A stretch of 64,000 nt of DNA from assembly GCF_000286955.2 (NCBI RefSeq), contig NZ_AJYK02000008.1, positions 101,991 through 165,990 on the forward strand, read 5' to 3'. Under the pieces are notes generated by a model. That model saw only the letters and a program-made list of their open reading frames with translations, had not been told where the DNA came from and did no database searches. Below are positions 55,803 through 64,000 of this stretch, in pieces (position 1 is the stretch's first letter; every line of letters begins with the position of its first letter). The position numbers and the translations under genes are program-made. Source of the stretch: Vibrio rumoiensis 1S-45. GTDB lineage: Bacteria > Pseudomonadota > Gammaproteobacteria > Enterobacterales > Vibrionaceae.

Positions 55803-56770
55803 TAGCAGTTCTTTGTTTTATAAGGGTTAATGTCTGAATTTGGTCTTGTTTTTAATAAACGCAAAATCCACATGTACTGTTCAGGCTTTAGGGTCACGTA
55901 TTCTTCAATACATTCATTCATCATACGAGCATCTTGGTGCTCATCGCCGGTTGGAAAAGGCAGAGCGGGATAAAAATCAAGCTCGTACTGGCCAGTTTGA
56001 CTATTATACATAGCAAAAAGAGGGACGATTTTCGCTTTACTAAGTTTAGATAATCGACCTAACCCGGCAATAGTGGCTTTTTCTGTGGCAAAGAAATCAA
56101 CAAAAACACTATGGTCACGCCCTAGATCTTCATCCGGTAAGTAATACCCTAAATAGCCATCTTTACGCACTGATTTAATAAAAGGTTTAATACCAACACT
56201 GCGATCATAAACACGGCCACCATATTGAACACGTTGTTTGTGCATTAGCCAATCTGCGACAAGGTTTTTTTGGCTTTTCGCCATAGCGGAAACAGGAAGC
56301 CCGCGCGATGCTAATAAAATGGCTGGAATATCGATAGCCCAAGTGTGCGGAACTAACAGAATCACTCTTTCATCTTGAGCTAGAATATCTTCGACATGCT
56401 CTAATCCACGAATGGTGGTGTTTTTTTCTAGCCATTGTTTGCTGCGTAAACTGGTTGAAGCAAAGCTCATCATAAACATAATGGCCGTTATGTACATGTT
56501 GTATAACATTGCTTCGCGTTCAGACTCAGTTTTATCTGGAAAGCACATGGATAAATTGATGCGAGCGCGCTTTCCAGCACCCGATTTGGGTTTAACGGCT
56601 AACTTTGCAAGTGATTTAGCCAGTGCATGTTTAATACTTTTAGGTAAAAAACTCGTCAAGCAAGCAAAGAATACGGCAATCCAAGTCCCCCAATATTTAG
56701 GCGCTAAAAAGCCCCATTGAAAAGTCGGATCGTATGCATATTCATCAAAGTCGTTACGTTGTTGCGTCAT
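55802..56770 (-). CDS. lpxM: Lipid A late acyltransferase, LpxM type (LpxN in V. cholerae)
   Basis: The 322-aa protein has ARINLSMCFPDKTESEREAM, the catalytic HX4D motif HTWAID (about 151-156), VGIKPFIKSVRKDGYLGYYL, FVDFFATEKATIAGLGRL and the C-terminal PEQYMWILRLLKTRP block, all characteristic of LpxM. It adds the secondary acyl chain on the 3' side after LpxL. In V. cholerae the orthologue (LpxN) adds a 3-hydroxylaurate; whether this one does cannot be seen. It overlaps waaL by one base, and lies 77 bases downstream of hldD. Confidence 0.9.
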   Translation of the reverse strand: MTQQRNDFDEYAYDPTFQWGFLAPKYWGTWIAVFFACLTSFLPKSIKHALAKSLAKLAVKPKSGAGKRARINLSMCFPDKTESEREAMLYNMYITAIMFMMSFASTSLRSKQWLEKNTTIRGLEHVEDILAQDERVILLVPHTWAIDIPAILLASRGLPVSAMAKSQKNLVADWLMHKQRVQYGGRVYDRSVGIKPFIKSVRKDGYLGYYLPDEDLGRDHSVFVDFFATEKATIAGLGRLSKLSKAKIVPLFAMYNSQTGQYELDFYPALPFPTGDEHQDARMMNECIEEYVTLKPEQYMWILRLLKTRPNSDINPYKTKNC

Positions 56771-56847
56771 AAATACTCGTATTCAAATATTAAGCAAGAA
56801 AGAACAGTAGGTAAGGCGTCTAATACAAGAGCCTCACACTTATTGGT

Positions 56848-57792
56848 TTACTTATTTATCTCAGCCAAGTACTCAGCAACACCTTCGGCGACGGTTTTAA
56901 ACTCTACTTCACACCCTGCTGCGCGAAGTTTATCTAAATTAGCTTGAGTGTATTCTTGATAAGCACCTTTTAAATGCTCAGGAAATGGAATGCTTTCGAT
57001 ATTGCCTTTACCATGATGCTTAACGACGGCTTCAGCCACCGCACGGAAAGGTTCTGCTTTGCCTGTGCCACAGTTAAAAATGCCGGATACACCACTTTCC
57101 ATGAACCATAAATTCACTTTACAAACATCGCCCACATAAATGAAATCACGTTTAAACTGATCGCTGCCTTCAAACAATTTGGCATTTTCACCGGCAAGTA
57201 ATTGATTATTTAAGTGGAAGGCGACCGAAGCCATGCTGCCTTTGTGTTGCTCACGAGGGCCATAAACATTGAAATAACGAAAGCCAGTAATTTGCGAAAG
57301 TGTTTCGCCATGTTCTTTCGCATCAGCCCATAAACGGCGAACATAATTATCAAATTGTTGCTTTGAATAACCGTACACATTCAATGCACCTTCATATTCT
57401 CGCTCTTCAATAAAGTCCTGATCTTGTGCGCCGTAAGTGGCAGCCGATGAGGCGTATAAGAAAGGAATTTGTCGCTCAATAGAATAATGCAGTAACTCTT
57501 TTGAATATTCGTAGTTATTCAGCATCATGTACTTGCCATCCCATTCAGTGGTTGCCGAGCAAGCACCTTCGTGGAAAATAGCATCGATTGGGCCGAAATC
57601 ATCACCCGCCATCACTTGGGTCAGAAAATCATCGCGGTCCATATAATCGGTAATGTCTAAATCGACTAGGTTCTTAAATTTGTGACCATTTTTTAAGTTG
57701 TCGACAACTAAAATGTCGTTATAGCCAGCTTCATTTAAAGCTTTAACAATGTTGCTGCCAATCATGCCAGCGCCGCCTGTAACGATAATCAT
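56848..57792 (-). CDS. hldD: ADP-L-glycero-D-manno-heptose 6-epimerase HldD (GmhD/RfaD)
   Basis: HldD converts ADP-D-glycero-D-manno-heptose to the L-glycero form used by the core heptosyltransferases. The 314-aa protein has the NAD(P) motif [11 protein letters not shown] (residues 6-16), the catalytic YGYSK segment (about 140-144), [20 protein letters not shown] (about 172-191) and [20 protein letters not shown]. Length matches E. coli HldD (310). In Vibrio this gene marks one border of the O-antigen/capsule locus; here rjg follows directly. Confidence 0.96.
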   Translation of the reverse strand: MIIVTGGAGMIGSNIVKALNEAGYNDILVVDNLKNGHKFKNLVDLDITDYMDRDDFLTQVMAGDDFGPIDAIFHEGACSATTEWDGKYMMLNNYEYSKELLHYSIERQIPFLYASSAATYGAQDQDFIEEREYEGALNVYGYSKQQFDNYVRRLWADAKEHGETLSQITGFRYFNVYGPREQHKGSMASVAFHLNNQLLAGENAKLFEGSDQFKRDFIYVGDVCKVNLWFMESGVSGIFNCGTGKAEPFRAVAEAVVKHHGKGNIESIPFPEHLKGAYQEYTQANLDKLRAAGCEVEFKTVAEGVAEYLAEINK

Positions 57793-57890
57793 ATTTACTT
57801 CCTAGAAAATTCAAAACATAGACAGGTGAAGTATATCAGAAGAAAGACTGAGCGCGAAAACATCTCGACATTTACAGAAATGAACGATTT

Positions 57891-59303
57891 TCAGCTTATT
57901 ATTATACTGCCATTCAATGAGTTCACTTTTGTTAGCTTTTCTTTAAATGCTTCTTTGGTATCAGATTCACCATGAATTAAAAAAACTGTTTTTGGGGGCG
58001 TAGGTATTCCTTTAATAAATGCGAGCAAATCATCTTGGTCGGCATGGGCCGAATAACCAGACATGGTATGAACTTGAGCGTGAACGGCTACCGGCATTTC
58101 ATTAATGTAAATCGTATGATTTCCTTGCTGAATTTTTCGACCTAATGTGCCGTTCGCTTGATAACCCGCAAGAATAAGATCGGTGCGCTTTTCTGGTAAA
58201 AGTGCAGTGAGGTAATTCATGATTCTCCCTCCATTACACATACCGCTAGCCGCGACGACAATAGCCGCCTCATTGGTTGATGAAAGGCGGTTGATTAACT
58301 TTTGATGTTCCTTATGACTATCTATCGTGATCAACTGTTCGAATGATAATGGATGTCGTTGATGTTCATCACCAACCAAACATTCCTCATTCCATAGTTG
58401 TTTAAAGTGCTTATATTCTTTGGTGACCTTAAGTGCTAAAGGGGAATCAAGAATAATAGGCAAGGTCTGCCAAAAATCATCAGATGTGGTTTTGGATTCT
58501 ATGCTGTGAGCAATTAAACGTTCGATATCAAATAAAATCTCTTGAGTTCGGCCAACGCTAAAAGCTGGAATTAAAATCACACCACCATCGCGTAATGAGC
58601 GTTTTACAATAGCTTCTAATCGTTGTGAACGTGTCGCCACATTATCATGAGATTGATCACCATAGGTTGTTTCAATAACTAAATAATCCGCTTGCTGCGG
58701 TGAAACTGGATCGGGCAATAATGGTGTGTTTCTTGGGCCTAAGTCGCCAGAGAAAACAATGATTTCTTTATTGGGAAGTTGGATCTCCACATAAGCAGAA
58801 CCAAGAATATGTCCTGCAGGTGAAAATCGTATATAAGCTAGATGAGAATCAATATCGCATTTAAGATCAAGCCATTGATGATACTTTATCGGTTCAATAA
58901 GCTTGGTAATTCGTGCCAGTACTTGTTTTCGTTGTTTGGCATTTAACCCAAGTTGCAGCCTTAACCCATCATCGAGCATTAAGGGAATAAGCGCGGCAGT
59001 AGCTTCTGTGCAATATATGGGTTGATCAAATCCCGCTGCTAACAACCATGGCAGTCGACCAATGTGATCAATATGAGTATGGGTGATAATTAATGCTTGT
59101 ACATGCTCAATTGGAAACTCAATGTTTAACGACTCAACATCGTTTTCCTTAGCATCGTTACCTTGAAAAAGCCCACAATCAATAAGAATACCTTTTCCAT
59201 CAATAGAAAGCTCATGACAGGAACCTGTTACGGTATTTTTTCCGCCATGATGACTTAAATAATAATTATGACCGGAGTGTAATTGGTGAGTTTGGGTTAA
59301 CAT
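57891..59303 (-). CDS. rjg: MBL-fold RNA-processing exonuclease-like protein Rjg
   Basis: The 470-aa protein has a metallo-beta-lactamase domain with THTHIDHIGRLP (HxHxDH, about 75-86), followed by a beta-CASP region (PAFSVGRTQEILFDIERL, about 228-245; ASGMCNGGRIMNYL, about 346-359) and the C-terminal SGYSAHADQDDLL motif. This is the architecture of CPSF/RNase J-type RNA hydrolases. In Vibrio the gene is called rjg and borders the polysaccharide locus opposite hldD. Substrate RNA is unknown. The gap to hldD is 98 bases. Confidence 0.88.
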   Translation of the reverse strand: MLTQTHQLHSGHNYYLSHHGGKNTVTGSCHELSIDGKGILIDCGLFQGNDAKENDVESLNIEFPIEHVQALIITHTHIDHIGRLPWLLAAGFDQPIYCTEATAALIPLMLDDGLRLQLGLNAKQRKQVLARITKLIEPIKYHQWLDLKCDIDSHLAYIRFSPAGHILGSAYVEIQLPNKEIIVFSGDLGPRNTPLLPDPVSPQQADYLVIETTYGDQSHDNVATRSQRLEAIVKRSLRDGGVILIPAFSVGRTQEILFDIERLIAHSIESKTTSDDFWQTLPIILDSPLALKVTKEYKHFKQLWNEECLVGDEHQRHPLSFEQLITIDSHKEHQKLINRLSSTNEAAIVVAASGMCNGGRIMNYLTALLPEKRTDLILAGYQANGTLGRKIQQGNHTIYINEMPVAVHAQVHTMSGYSAHADQDDLLAFIKGIPTPPKTVFLIHGESDTKEAFKEKLTKVNSLNGSIIIS

Positions 59304-59370
59304 CTATCCACCTAATGACAATTGTAAATATTAAATTAATTGATCTTTTATAAACAAAATATTAAGCAAT

Positions 59371-59413
59371 TTCACTCTAATATATTGAAGTTAAATCAAT
59401 ATATTAGAGTGAA
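59371..59413. repeat. Perfect 17-bp inverted repeat upstream of the polysaccharide operon
   Basis: TTCACTCTAATATATTG (59371-59387) and CAATATATTAGAGTGAA (59397-59413) are exact reverse complements with a 9-base spacer. Neither arm is followed by a T-run. It lies about 70 bases upstream of rjg and about 205 bases upstream of the wzz start. It may be an operator or an RNA structure. Confidence 0.8.
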
Positions 59414-59587
59414 GGAGTTAAAGTGGGGTAAATCTGCATAGAGTGTCACATAAGTAAGAAAATGCTGACTTTGATAGATGGTTTATTTAACCATTCAGAC
59501 TCGCAGTACCGGCCAGTTAGTGATAAACTTCACAAGTATTTTTACTATCTTTTTCTAAACACGCCTTGAGGATGCGTCTAACCTTAG

Positions 59588-59600
59588 GGCGGTAGCATGC
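59588..59600 (+). promoter_or_regulatory. ops element (JUMPstart core), RfaH recruitment site
   Basis: GGCGGTAGCATGC matches the ops core GGCGGTAGCGTG at 11 of 12 positions. In E. coli and relatives this sequence in the leader of LPS and capsule operons pauses RNA polymerase and loads RfaH, which suppresses premature termination over long operons. The wider JUMPstart sequence upstream is poorly conserved. The position, about 20-30 bases before the first gene, is appropriate. Confidence 0.75.
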
Positions 59601-59617
59601 CATTTTCAGGAGTTCAT

Positions 59618-60754
59618 GTGAGCCAGCCACAACCCCCAACGCAACATTCAACCGAACAAGCCACTGTACATCCTCACTACTATTATCCTCAACAACAAGA
59701 GGATGAAATTGATTTACGTGAGCTGTTTGCCGCGTTATGGCAAGGCAAATGGATTATTATTGCTTGTACATTGGTATGTACCGTGTTAGCAATTGTTTAT
59801 GCATTAATAGCAAAGGAACAATGGTCTTCAACGGCTAAGATCGCACAACCCCAAGTGAGTGATTACAGCGAATATCAAAATCAAGTGATGCAATTTCAAC
59901 CGATATTTGATGTTTATCAAGATGACGGTACGGTATTGGTTAGCAATGCGTTACAAGGCTTAACGCAAGCGAATAGTCTCTATCGTTTATTTATTGACGA
60001 GTTTAATTCTTCGAGTAACAAAAAAGCATTTTTAGAAACATCGCCAGTATTTCAAAAAGACAAAGATTTGTTAGATGACTCTAGCAATGAAGACAGTGTA
60101 CGTAAGCTTTATTATGACTGGTACAAACTGTTATCTATAAAACCGGAAGATGCTAAGCAACTCAATAGTACTTATGTTATGACAGCCAGCGCTGAAACAT
60201 CACAAGACAGTTTTGATATGCTGAAAAGTTATATTCAGTTTATTGATGAAAAAGTACACCGTAAAGTTATTAATAATTTAGTTGCAACTATTAGCTCTAA
60301 AGAAAATGAGCTCCATCAACAATCTATCATGCTTACTAAACAAGCACAGCAACGTTTAATAGTAGAAAAAGAACGCAGTGAATATGCTTTAACAATTGCT
60401 CAAGCTGCTGGAGTAACAAAGCCCCTACAAAACTTCGGTGATAAAGAATTGTTTGCAATTAATTTAGGGTCGGATGCACTAAAAGCGAAAGTAGAAGCAC
60501 TTTCTAAAGTTAAAAATCTAAGTGTAATTGAGCCAAGATTAGAGCAACTAAATTCAAAGTTGGAGCAAATTGAAAAATTAAAGATTAATGATGGTATTAG
60601 GTTTTCTGCATATAGTTATTTGGAACAGCCTGAGAAAATGGTATTTCGAGATAAGCCAAAAAGAGCTGTCATTACATTTTTTGGTTTGTTGTTAGGGGGA
60701 GGTATTGGTATTGTTTTTGTGATGTGTCGATTTGTATTTACACGGAAAAAATAG
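59618..60754 (+). CDS. wzz: Chain length determinant protein Wzz
   Basis: Wzz controls the modal length of Wzy-polymerised polysaccharide. The 378-aa protein has a Pro/Gln/His-rich cytoplasmic N-terminus, DEIDLRELFAALWQGKWI, a first membrane segment (about 44-65, IIIACTLVCTVLAIVYALIA), a long periplasmic coiled-coil-rich domain, and a second segment near the C-terminus (VITFFGLLLGGGIGIVFVMC) preceded by Pro. GTG at 59618 follows AGGAG (59608-59612). An in-frame ATG at 59597 lies inside the ops element and would add 7 residues. Confidence 0.9.
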   Translation: MSQPQPPTQHSTEQATVHPHYYYPQQQEDEIDLRELFAALWQGKWIIIACTLVCTVLAIVYALIAKEQWSSTAKIAQPQVSDYSEYQNQVMQFQPIFDVYQDDGTVLVSNALQGLTQANSLYRLFIDEFNSSSNKKAFLETSPVFQKDKDLLDDSSNEDSVRKLYYDWYKLLSIKPEDAKQLNSTYVMTASAETSQDSFDMLKSYIQFIDEKVHRKVINNLVATISSKENELHQQSIMLTKQAQQRLIVEKERSEYALTIAQAAGVTKPLQNFGDKELFAINLGSDALKAKVEALSKVKNLSVIEPRLEQLNSKLEQIEKLKINDGIRFSAYSYLEQPEKMVFRDKPKRAVITFFGLLLGGGIGIVFVMCRFVFTRKK

Positions 60755-60921
60755 TTTAAATTATTTAGGGTTAGTGATTACGTAAACTATATTAATTAGG
60801 TCGACTCTCTAATTAATAGCTACAGACTAAAAAGCTAGATCAATTTTTTATAAGTTTATGCTATTTATTAATAAGTCACATCAATCTATTCGTGTATATT
60901 AAATGGCTAGCAGGTAGTTTA

Positions 60922-62256
60922 ATGTTTTTTTTATTGAATAACAAAGACACATTGATGGTGTTCCTGGATAAGTTAATTATTGCAGGAAAGGGGCCGATTA
61001 TAATTGTGGGGATTTTGTTTTTTTTAAATATAGAAGAACAAGGTTTATGGTATACCTTTATTAGCTTATCGGCTTTGAGTGGATTAGCTGAAATGGGGTT
61101 CACCACTATTATTAGTCAATTTGTAAGTCATGAGCATGCTAATCTTAAAAATAAGAATGGATACTTGCGTGGTAAAAGAAAATCATTAGATAAAGCATTT
61201 GGGCTTGTTCGATATGCCGTACGAGTATATTGTTATATTGTACCATTAGCTATTTTTATATTAACGGTGGTTGGTTGGTATTTTTTCAAAGATCAATCAT
61301 TTACAATACTAATTGCTTGGTTTGGATATTGCATATTATCTGGGTTGAATCTCGTCGCGAGTTTATTACAATCAATATATCGCGGCTTTGATCGCGTATT
61401 TCATACTCATTTAATTAAAGCTGTCAGTAATGTGATTTCGATTGTGGTACTGTTTATTTCTCTGTTTTTAGGTGCGGGTTTATTTGCCTTGCCTATATCT
61501 ATGGCTGTATTGTTACTGTCAGCATTGATTTTATTATTTAATGTAGATAAAAGATTTTGGCTGCAATTAATTCGCCATAAAATCAAATACTTTCATTCAT
61601 GGTATGATGAAATTATTTCTTTGCAAGCTAAGTTTTCAGTGAGCTTTTTTTGTGGTTACTTCATGTTTAACCTTTTTGTCCCGCTTGCGTTCAAGTATCA
61701 AGGCGCTGTAATCGCTGGACAATTAGGTTTAACATTAACAATTGTACGAACAATTTCATCTTTTTCATATACTTGGCTAGAATCAAAGCTTCCCAGTATG
61801 AATATGATGGCAGCCAAGATGCAGAGAGATAACTTAAATCAACTATTTTGGAAAAAAACCCAGTTATCTGTTATGACTTTCTTTTTTGGTTCGATTATAT
61901 TATTAATGATTATATTTTTAATAAATAAATATTCTTTTTATGAATATAGGGTTCTTGATTTTAAAGTGATATTTTTTATTGTTTTATCTGAGGCTTCGAT
62001 TGTCTGTATGAGCATTTACGCTATTTTTGTGAGAGCACATAAAATTGAGCCTTTTCATTATGTATCAATTATTAGTGCTTTTTCTGTTGCAGGTATCTCT
62101 TTTTATTTTATGATGGCATCAGATGTTTATTACTTATATATAGCTTTGGCAATTTTTCAATGGTTCATTATGTTACCTATGTTTTTGGTTGTGGGCTATC
62201 AAGCAATGGAAAAGTATTACTTGTTAAATAATCAGCGATTGGAAATGAGAAAATAA
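60922..62256 (+). CDS. Wzx-like polysaccharide flippase (membrane protein)
   Basis: The 444-aa protein is almost wholly hydrophobic, with about 12 predicted membrane segments and basic cytoplasmic loops, the layout of Wzx/MATE-like flippases that move lipid-linked O-units to the periplasm. No strict motif identifies it, so the call rests on topology and position between wzz and sugar-modifying genes. The ATG at 60922 has GGTAG upstream; an in-frame GTG at 60892 lacks a ribosome binding site. Base composition is clearly AT-rich. Confidence 0.65.
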   Translation: MFFLLNNKDTLMVFLDKLIIAGKGPIIIVGILFFLNIEEQGLWYTFISLSALSGLAEMGFTTIISQFVSHEHANLKNKNGYLRGKRKSLDKAFGLVRYAVRVYCYIVPLAIFILTVVGWYFFKDQSFTILIAWFGYCILSGLNLVASLLQSIYRGFDRVFHTHLIKAVSNVISIVVLFISLFLGAGLFALPISMAVLLLSALILLFNVDKRFWLQLIRHKIKYFHSWYDEIISLQAKFSVSFFCGYFMFNLFVPLAFKYQGAVIAGQLGLTLTIVRTISSFSYTWLESKLPSMNMMAAKMQRDNLNQLFWKKTQLSVMTFFFGSIILLMIIFLINKYSFYEYRVLDFKVIFFIVLSEASIVCMSIYAIFVRAHKIEPFHYVSIISAFSVAGISFYFMMASDVYYLYIALAIFQWFIMLPMFLVVGYQAMEKYYLLNNQRLEMRK

Positions 62257-63191
62257 TGAAAGGAAAAAATATACTGATCATAGGTTCTCAAGGTTTCATT
62301 GGGAAAAATATTGTTGAAAAGTTATCTGAAGATAACAACTTAGTTCTATTTGACCGTGATTTTAGCCAGCTAAATACAGCAGTACTTAATTTATCAAACG
62401 TAAAGTTTGTTGAAGGAAACTTATCAGCTTATGAATTAATTGAAAATACGATTACAATTAATCGTATCGATATAGTTATACATTTAGTTTCTAGCCTTAT
62501 TCCATCTAGTGAAAGTAGTGATTTTTTTAATGAGTTTCAAGAGGTAATTGAACCGACATATAAATTATTGAATTATCTTTGTAAGAAAAAAATAAAGGTT
62601 ATTTTTTTCTCATCTGGAGGGACGATCTATGGTGAAACAAATGAGAATTTAATTACTGAAAAACATGTTTCTGAACCTATTAATTATTATGGCTACAGTA
62701 AATTATTGATCGAAAATTATATTCAATATCTTCATCGAACTAATGGGTTAACATATGTCATTATCAGGCCTTCAAATGTTTATGGAAAGTATCAACGGTT
62801 AGATCGTAAGCAGGGTTTTATAGCTGTAGCTATAGGCAAAATTATTGCCAATAAAGCGGTTGAAATTTTTGGTGATGGCGAGACTATACGTGACTATATT
62901 GATGTTACAGACTTAGCGTTGGTTATAAGTAAGCTTGTAAAGCAAGATATTAAGAATAAAGTACTGAATGTTGGTTCTGGAGTAGGTGTAAGTTTAAATG
63001 AAATTCTTACTCACTTACAGTCTATCATTCATAAAGATATAATTATAATAAATAAAAACAATCGAAAGGTTGACGTGGACAAGGTTATTTTAGATATAAG
63101 AGAGCTTAAAAAAAATATCAATTTTGAACCTAAAGAAATAGGTCAGGGGATTAAAGATTTTCTTTCTTATATAAGAGAAAATAATGAGTGA
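62256..63191 (+). CDS. NAD-dependent epimerase/dehydratase
   Basis: The 311-aa extended short-chain dehydrogenase has the NAD motif GSQGFIGKNIVEKL (residues 10-23), an SSGGTIYGE segment, the catalytic YGYSK (about 144-148), RPSNVYGKYQ and FGDGETIRDYIDVTDLA (about 203-219). It probably makes an NDP-sugar for the O-unit, such as a UDP-hexose 4-epimerase or dTDP-sugar dehydratase/reductase product, but the substrate cannot be read. It overlaps the flippase by one base (TAATG) and the next gene by 8 bases. Confidence 0.85.
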   Translation: MKGKNILIIGSQGFIGKNIVEKLSEDNNLVLFDRDFSQLNTAVLNLSNVKFVEGNLSAYELIENTITINRIDIVIHLVSSLIPSSESSDFFNEFQEVIEPTYKLLNYLCKKKIKVIFFSSGGTIYGETNENLITEKHVSEPINYYGYSKLLIENYIQYLHRTNGLTYVIIRPSNVYGKYQRLDRKQGFIAVAIGKIIANKAVEIFGDGETIRDYIDVTDLALVISKLVKQDIKNKVLNVGSGVGVSLNEILTHLQSIIHKDIIIINKNNRKVDVDKVILDIRELKKNINFEPKEIGQGIKDFLSYIRENNE

Positions 63192-64000
63192 TAATAACTT
63201 AGCATTAGCAATACCAACTTATAATCGATGTGATATATTGGCAGAAAATTTATTAAATATGATGCCGGAATTAAATAGGTTTAACATTCCTGTGTACATT
63301 TCTGATGATAGTTCAAATAATGAAACAAGAGATATGATTTCAGATTTTAAAAAATCATATCCTTATATTTATTATTACCGTAACACCCCAAGTTTAGGAC
63401 ATGATGATAATTGTTATAAGACACTTAGTTTACCTAATGAAAAATATATTTGGTATCTGGGTGACTCAATGATTATTAAGCCTGGATCGGTGGAAGCTAT
63501 ATTGAAATTAATTAGAAACAATTCTTATGATTTCATTATAACGAATAGTGAAAATAGAGGCTTGTCCTTAAAAACAGGTTTACTAACTGATAAAAACAAA
63601 GTTTTTTCAGATCTTGCTTGGCACCTGACATTAACAGGAGCATGTATTTACAGCAAGGATATAATAAAAAAACATAAAAATATTGATTATTTTAAAAATT
63701 TCCCACAAACATCAATTATTCTGAAGAGTATTTGCCAGGATTGTAAGCTTTATTATTTGAATGAGTTTGGAACTGCACTTAATGTAAAGAAAGTAAGCTA
63801 TTGGAATGATAATGTATTCGATGTTTTCGCTAAAGATTGGGTTAAATTTATCAGATGCATACAAAAATATTGTGATGAAAATTTTGATGCCACGGAAGTA
63901 ATAAAGAGTCATTCAAAAAATACAGGTATATTTGGTGTTTCTAACTTGATTAATTATCGAATATCAGGGGTGTTAAATTTCAGGAAATATACAAAATATC
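63184..64000 (+). CDS. Glycosyltransferase family 2, cut by the window end
   Basis: An open frame of 272 codons runs to the last base without a stop. It starts MSDNNLALAIPTYNRCDILA and continues with VYISDDSSNNETRDM and NTPSLGHDDNCYKTL, the nucleotide-binding N-terminal part of GT-A family 2 enzymes. WYLGDSM replaces the usual DxD with a single acidic residue, as in several O-antigen transferases. It is the fourth gene of the AT-rich polysaccharide operon and overlaps the epimerase gene by 8 bases. The acceptor is unknown. Confidence 0.8.
   Translation, partial: MSDNNLALAIPTYNRCDILAENLLNMMPELNRFNIPVYISDDSSNNETRDMISDFKKSYPYIYYYRNTPSLGHDDNCYKTLSLPNEKYIWYLGDSMIIKPGSVEAILKLIRNNSYDFIITNSENRGLSLKTGLLTDKNKVFSDLAWHLTLTGACIYSKDIIKKHKNIDYFKNFPQTSIILKSICQDCKLYYLNEFGTALNVKKVSYWNDNVFDVFAKDWVKFIRCIQKYCDENFDATEVIKSHSKNTGIFGVSNLINYRISGVLNFRKYTKY

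Larger units (their letters stand above)
59304..59617. other. Divergent region rjg / polysaccharide operon
   Basis: This 314-base region has no ORF. It holds a perfect 17-bp inverted repeat and an ops element, both listed separately. The promoter of the plus-strand operon is expected between about 59420 and 59560, but no convincing -35/-10 pair was found. Confidence 0.6.

Noticed and set aside
1..64000. CRISPR arrays, rRNA or tRNA genes, insertion sequences and attachment sites
   Set aside because: No regularly spaced direct repeats, no cloverleaf or rRNA-like sequence, and no transposase or integrase frame were found on reading both strands.

Overview
The window looks like chromosome 1 of a Vibrionaceae member. 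Gene order and protein sequence match Vibrio throughout: a 12-gene eps/gsp type II secretion operon, nudE-cysQ, nfuA-comF-bioH, tex-greB-ompR-envZ-recG, lpxL-slmA-dut-coaBC-radC-rpmB-rpmG-mutM-coaD, and a wav/waa-type LPS core cluster bounded by hldD and rjg. The species cannot be fixed from this sequence alone. No rRNA, tRNA, CRISPR array, integrase or complete insertion sequence was seen. Base composition is moderate over the housekeeping part and clearly AT-rich after about 60.8 kb.

Layout. (1) 1-533: the start of hslO (cut by the window edge) and hslR on the minus strand. (2) 899-12562: gspC to gspN, which together encode the inner-membrane platform, outer-membrane secretin, pseudopilus and ATPase of the type II secretion system. 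gspE is split by a single extra base near 4154. (3) 12613-16447: nudE and cysQ on the plus strand, nfuA and comF on the minus strand, bioH on the plus strand. (4) 16501-24682: a complete glycerol-3-phosphate regulon island, glpD-glpR diverging from glpF-glpK, then glpT and glpQ. It covers uptake and phosphorylation of glycerol, uptake of glycerol-3-phosphate, its release from phosphodiesters, oxidation, and the local repressor. (5) 24824-32620: tex, greB, ompR, envZ, recG. (6) 32799-40231: lpxL, slmA, dut, coaBC, radC, rpmBG, mutM, coaD. (7) 40228-57792: LPS core assembly. This holds Kdo transferase, Kdo kinase, two GT9 heptosyltransferases, several other glycosyltransferases, a sugar epimerase, a pyruvyltransferase, a WavE-family protein, a tightly coupled three-gene kinase/nucleotidyltransferase/phosphatase module of unknown product, the O-antigen ligase, a second lipid A acyltransferase and hldD. 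(8) 57891-64000: rjg, then a large perfect inverted repeat, an ops/JUMPstart-like RfaH element, and the start of a polysaccharide (O-antigen or capsule) operon: wzz, a Wzx-like flippase, an epimerase and a truncated glycosyltransferase.

How the parts work together. hldD supplies ADP-heptose, waaA and kdkA build and phosphorylate Kdo, and GT9 and other transferases extend the core. The acyltransferases finish lipid A, and the ligase would join Wzx/Wzz-processed O-chains to the core. The type II secretion operon is adjacent but functionally separate.

Most notable points: the gspE frameshift; the unassigned three-gene activation module at 49360-52039; the ops element and 17-bp palindrome ahead of wzz; the direct adjacency of hldD and rjg, with the polysaccharide operon beyond rjg instead of between them; and a family of short palindromic intergenic repeats, one set of which separates ompR from envZ.
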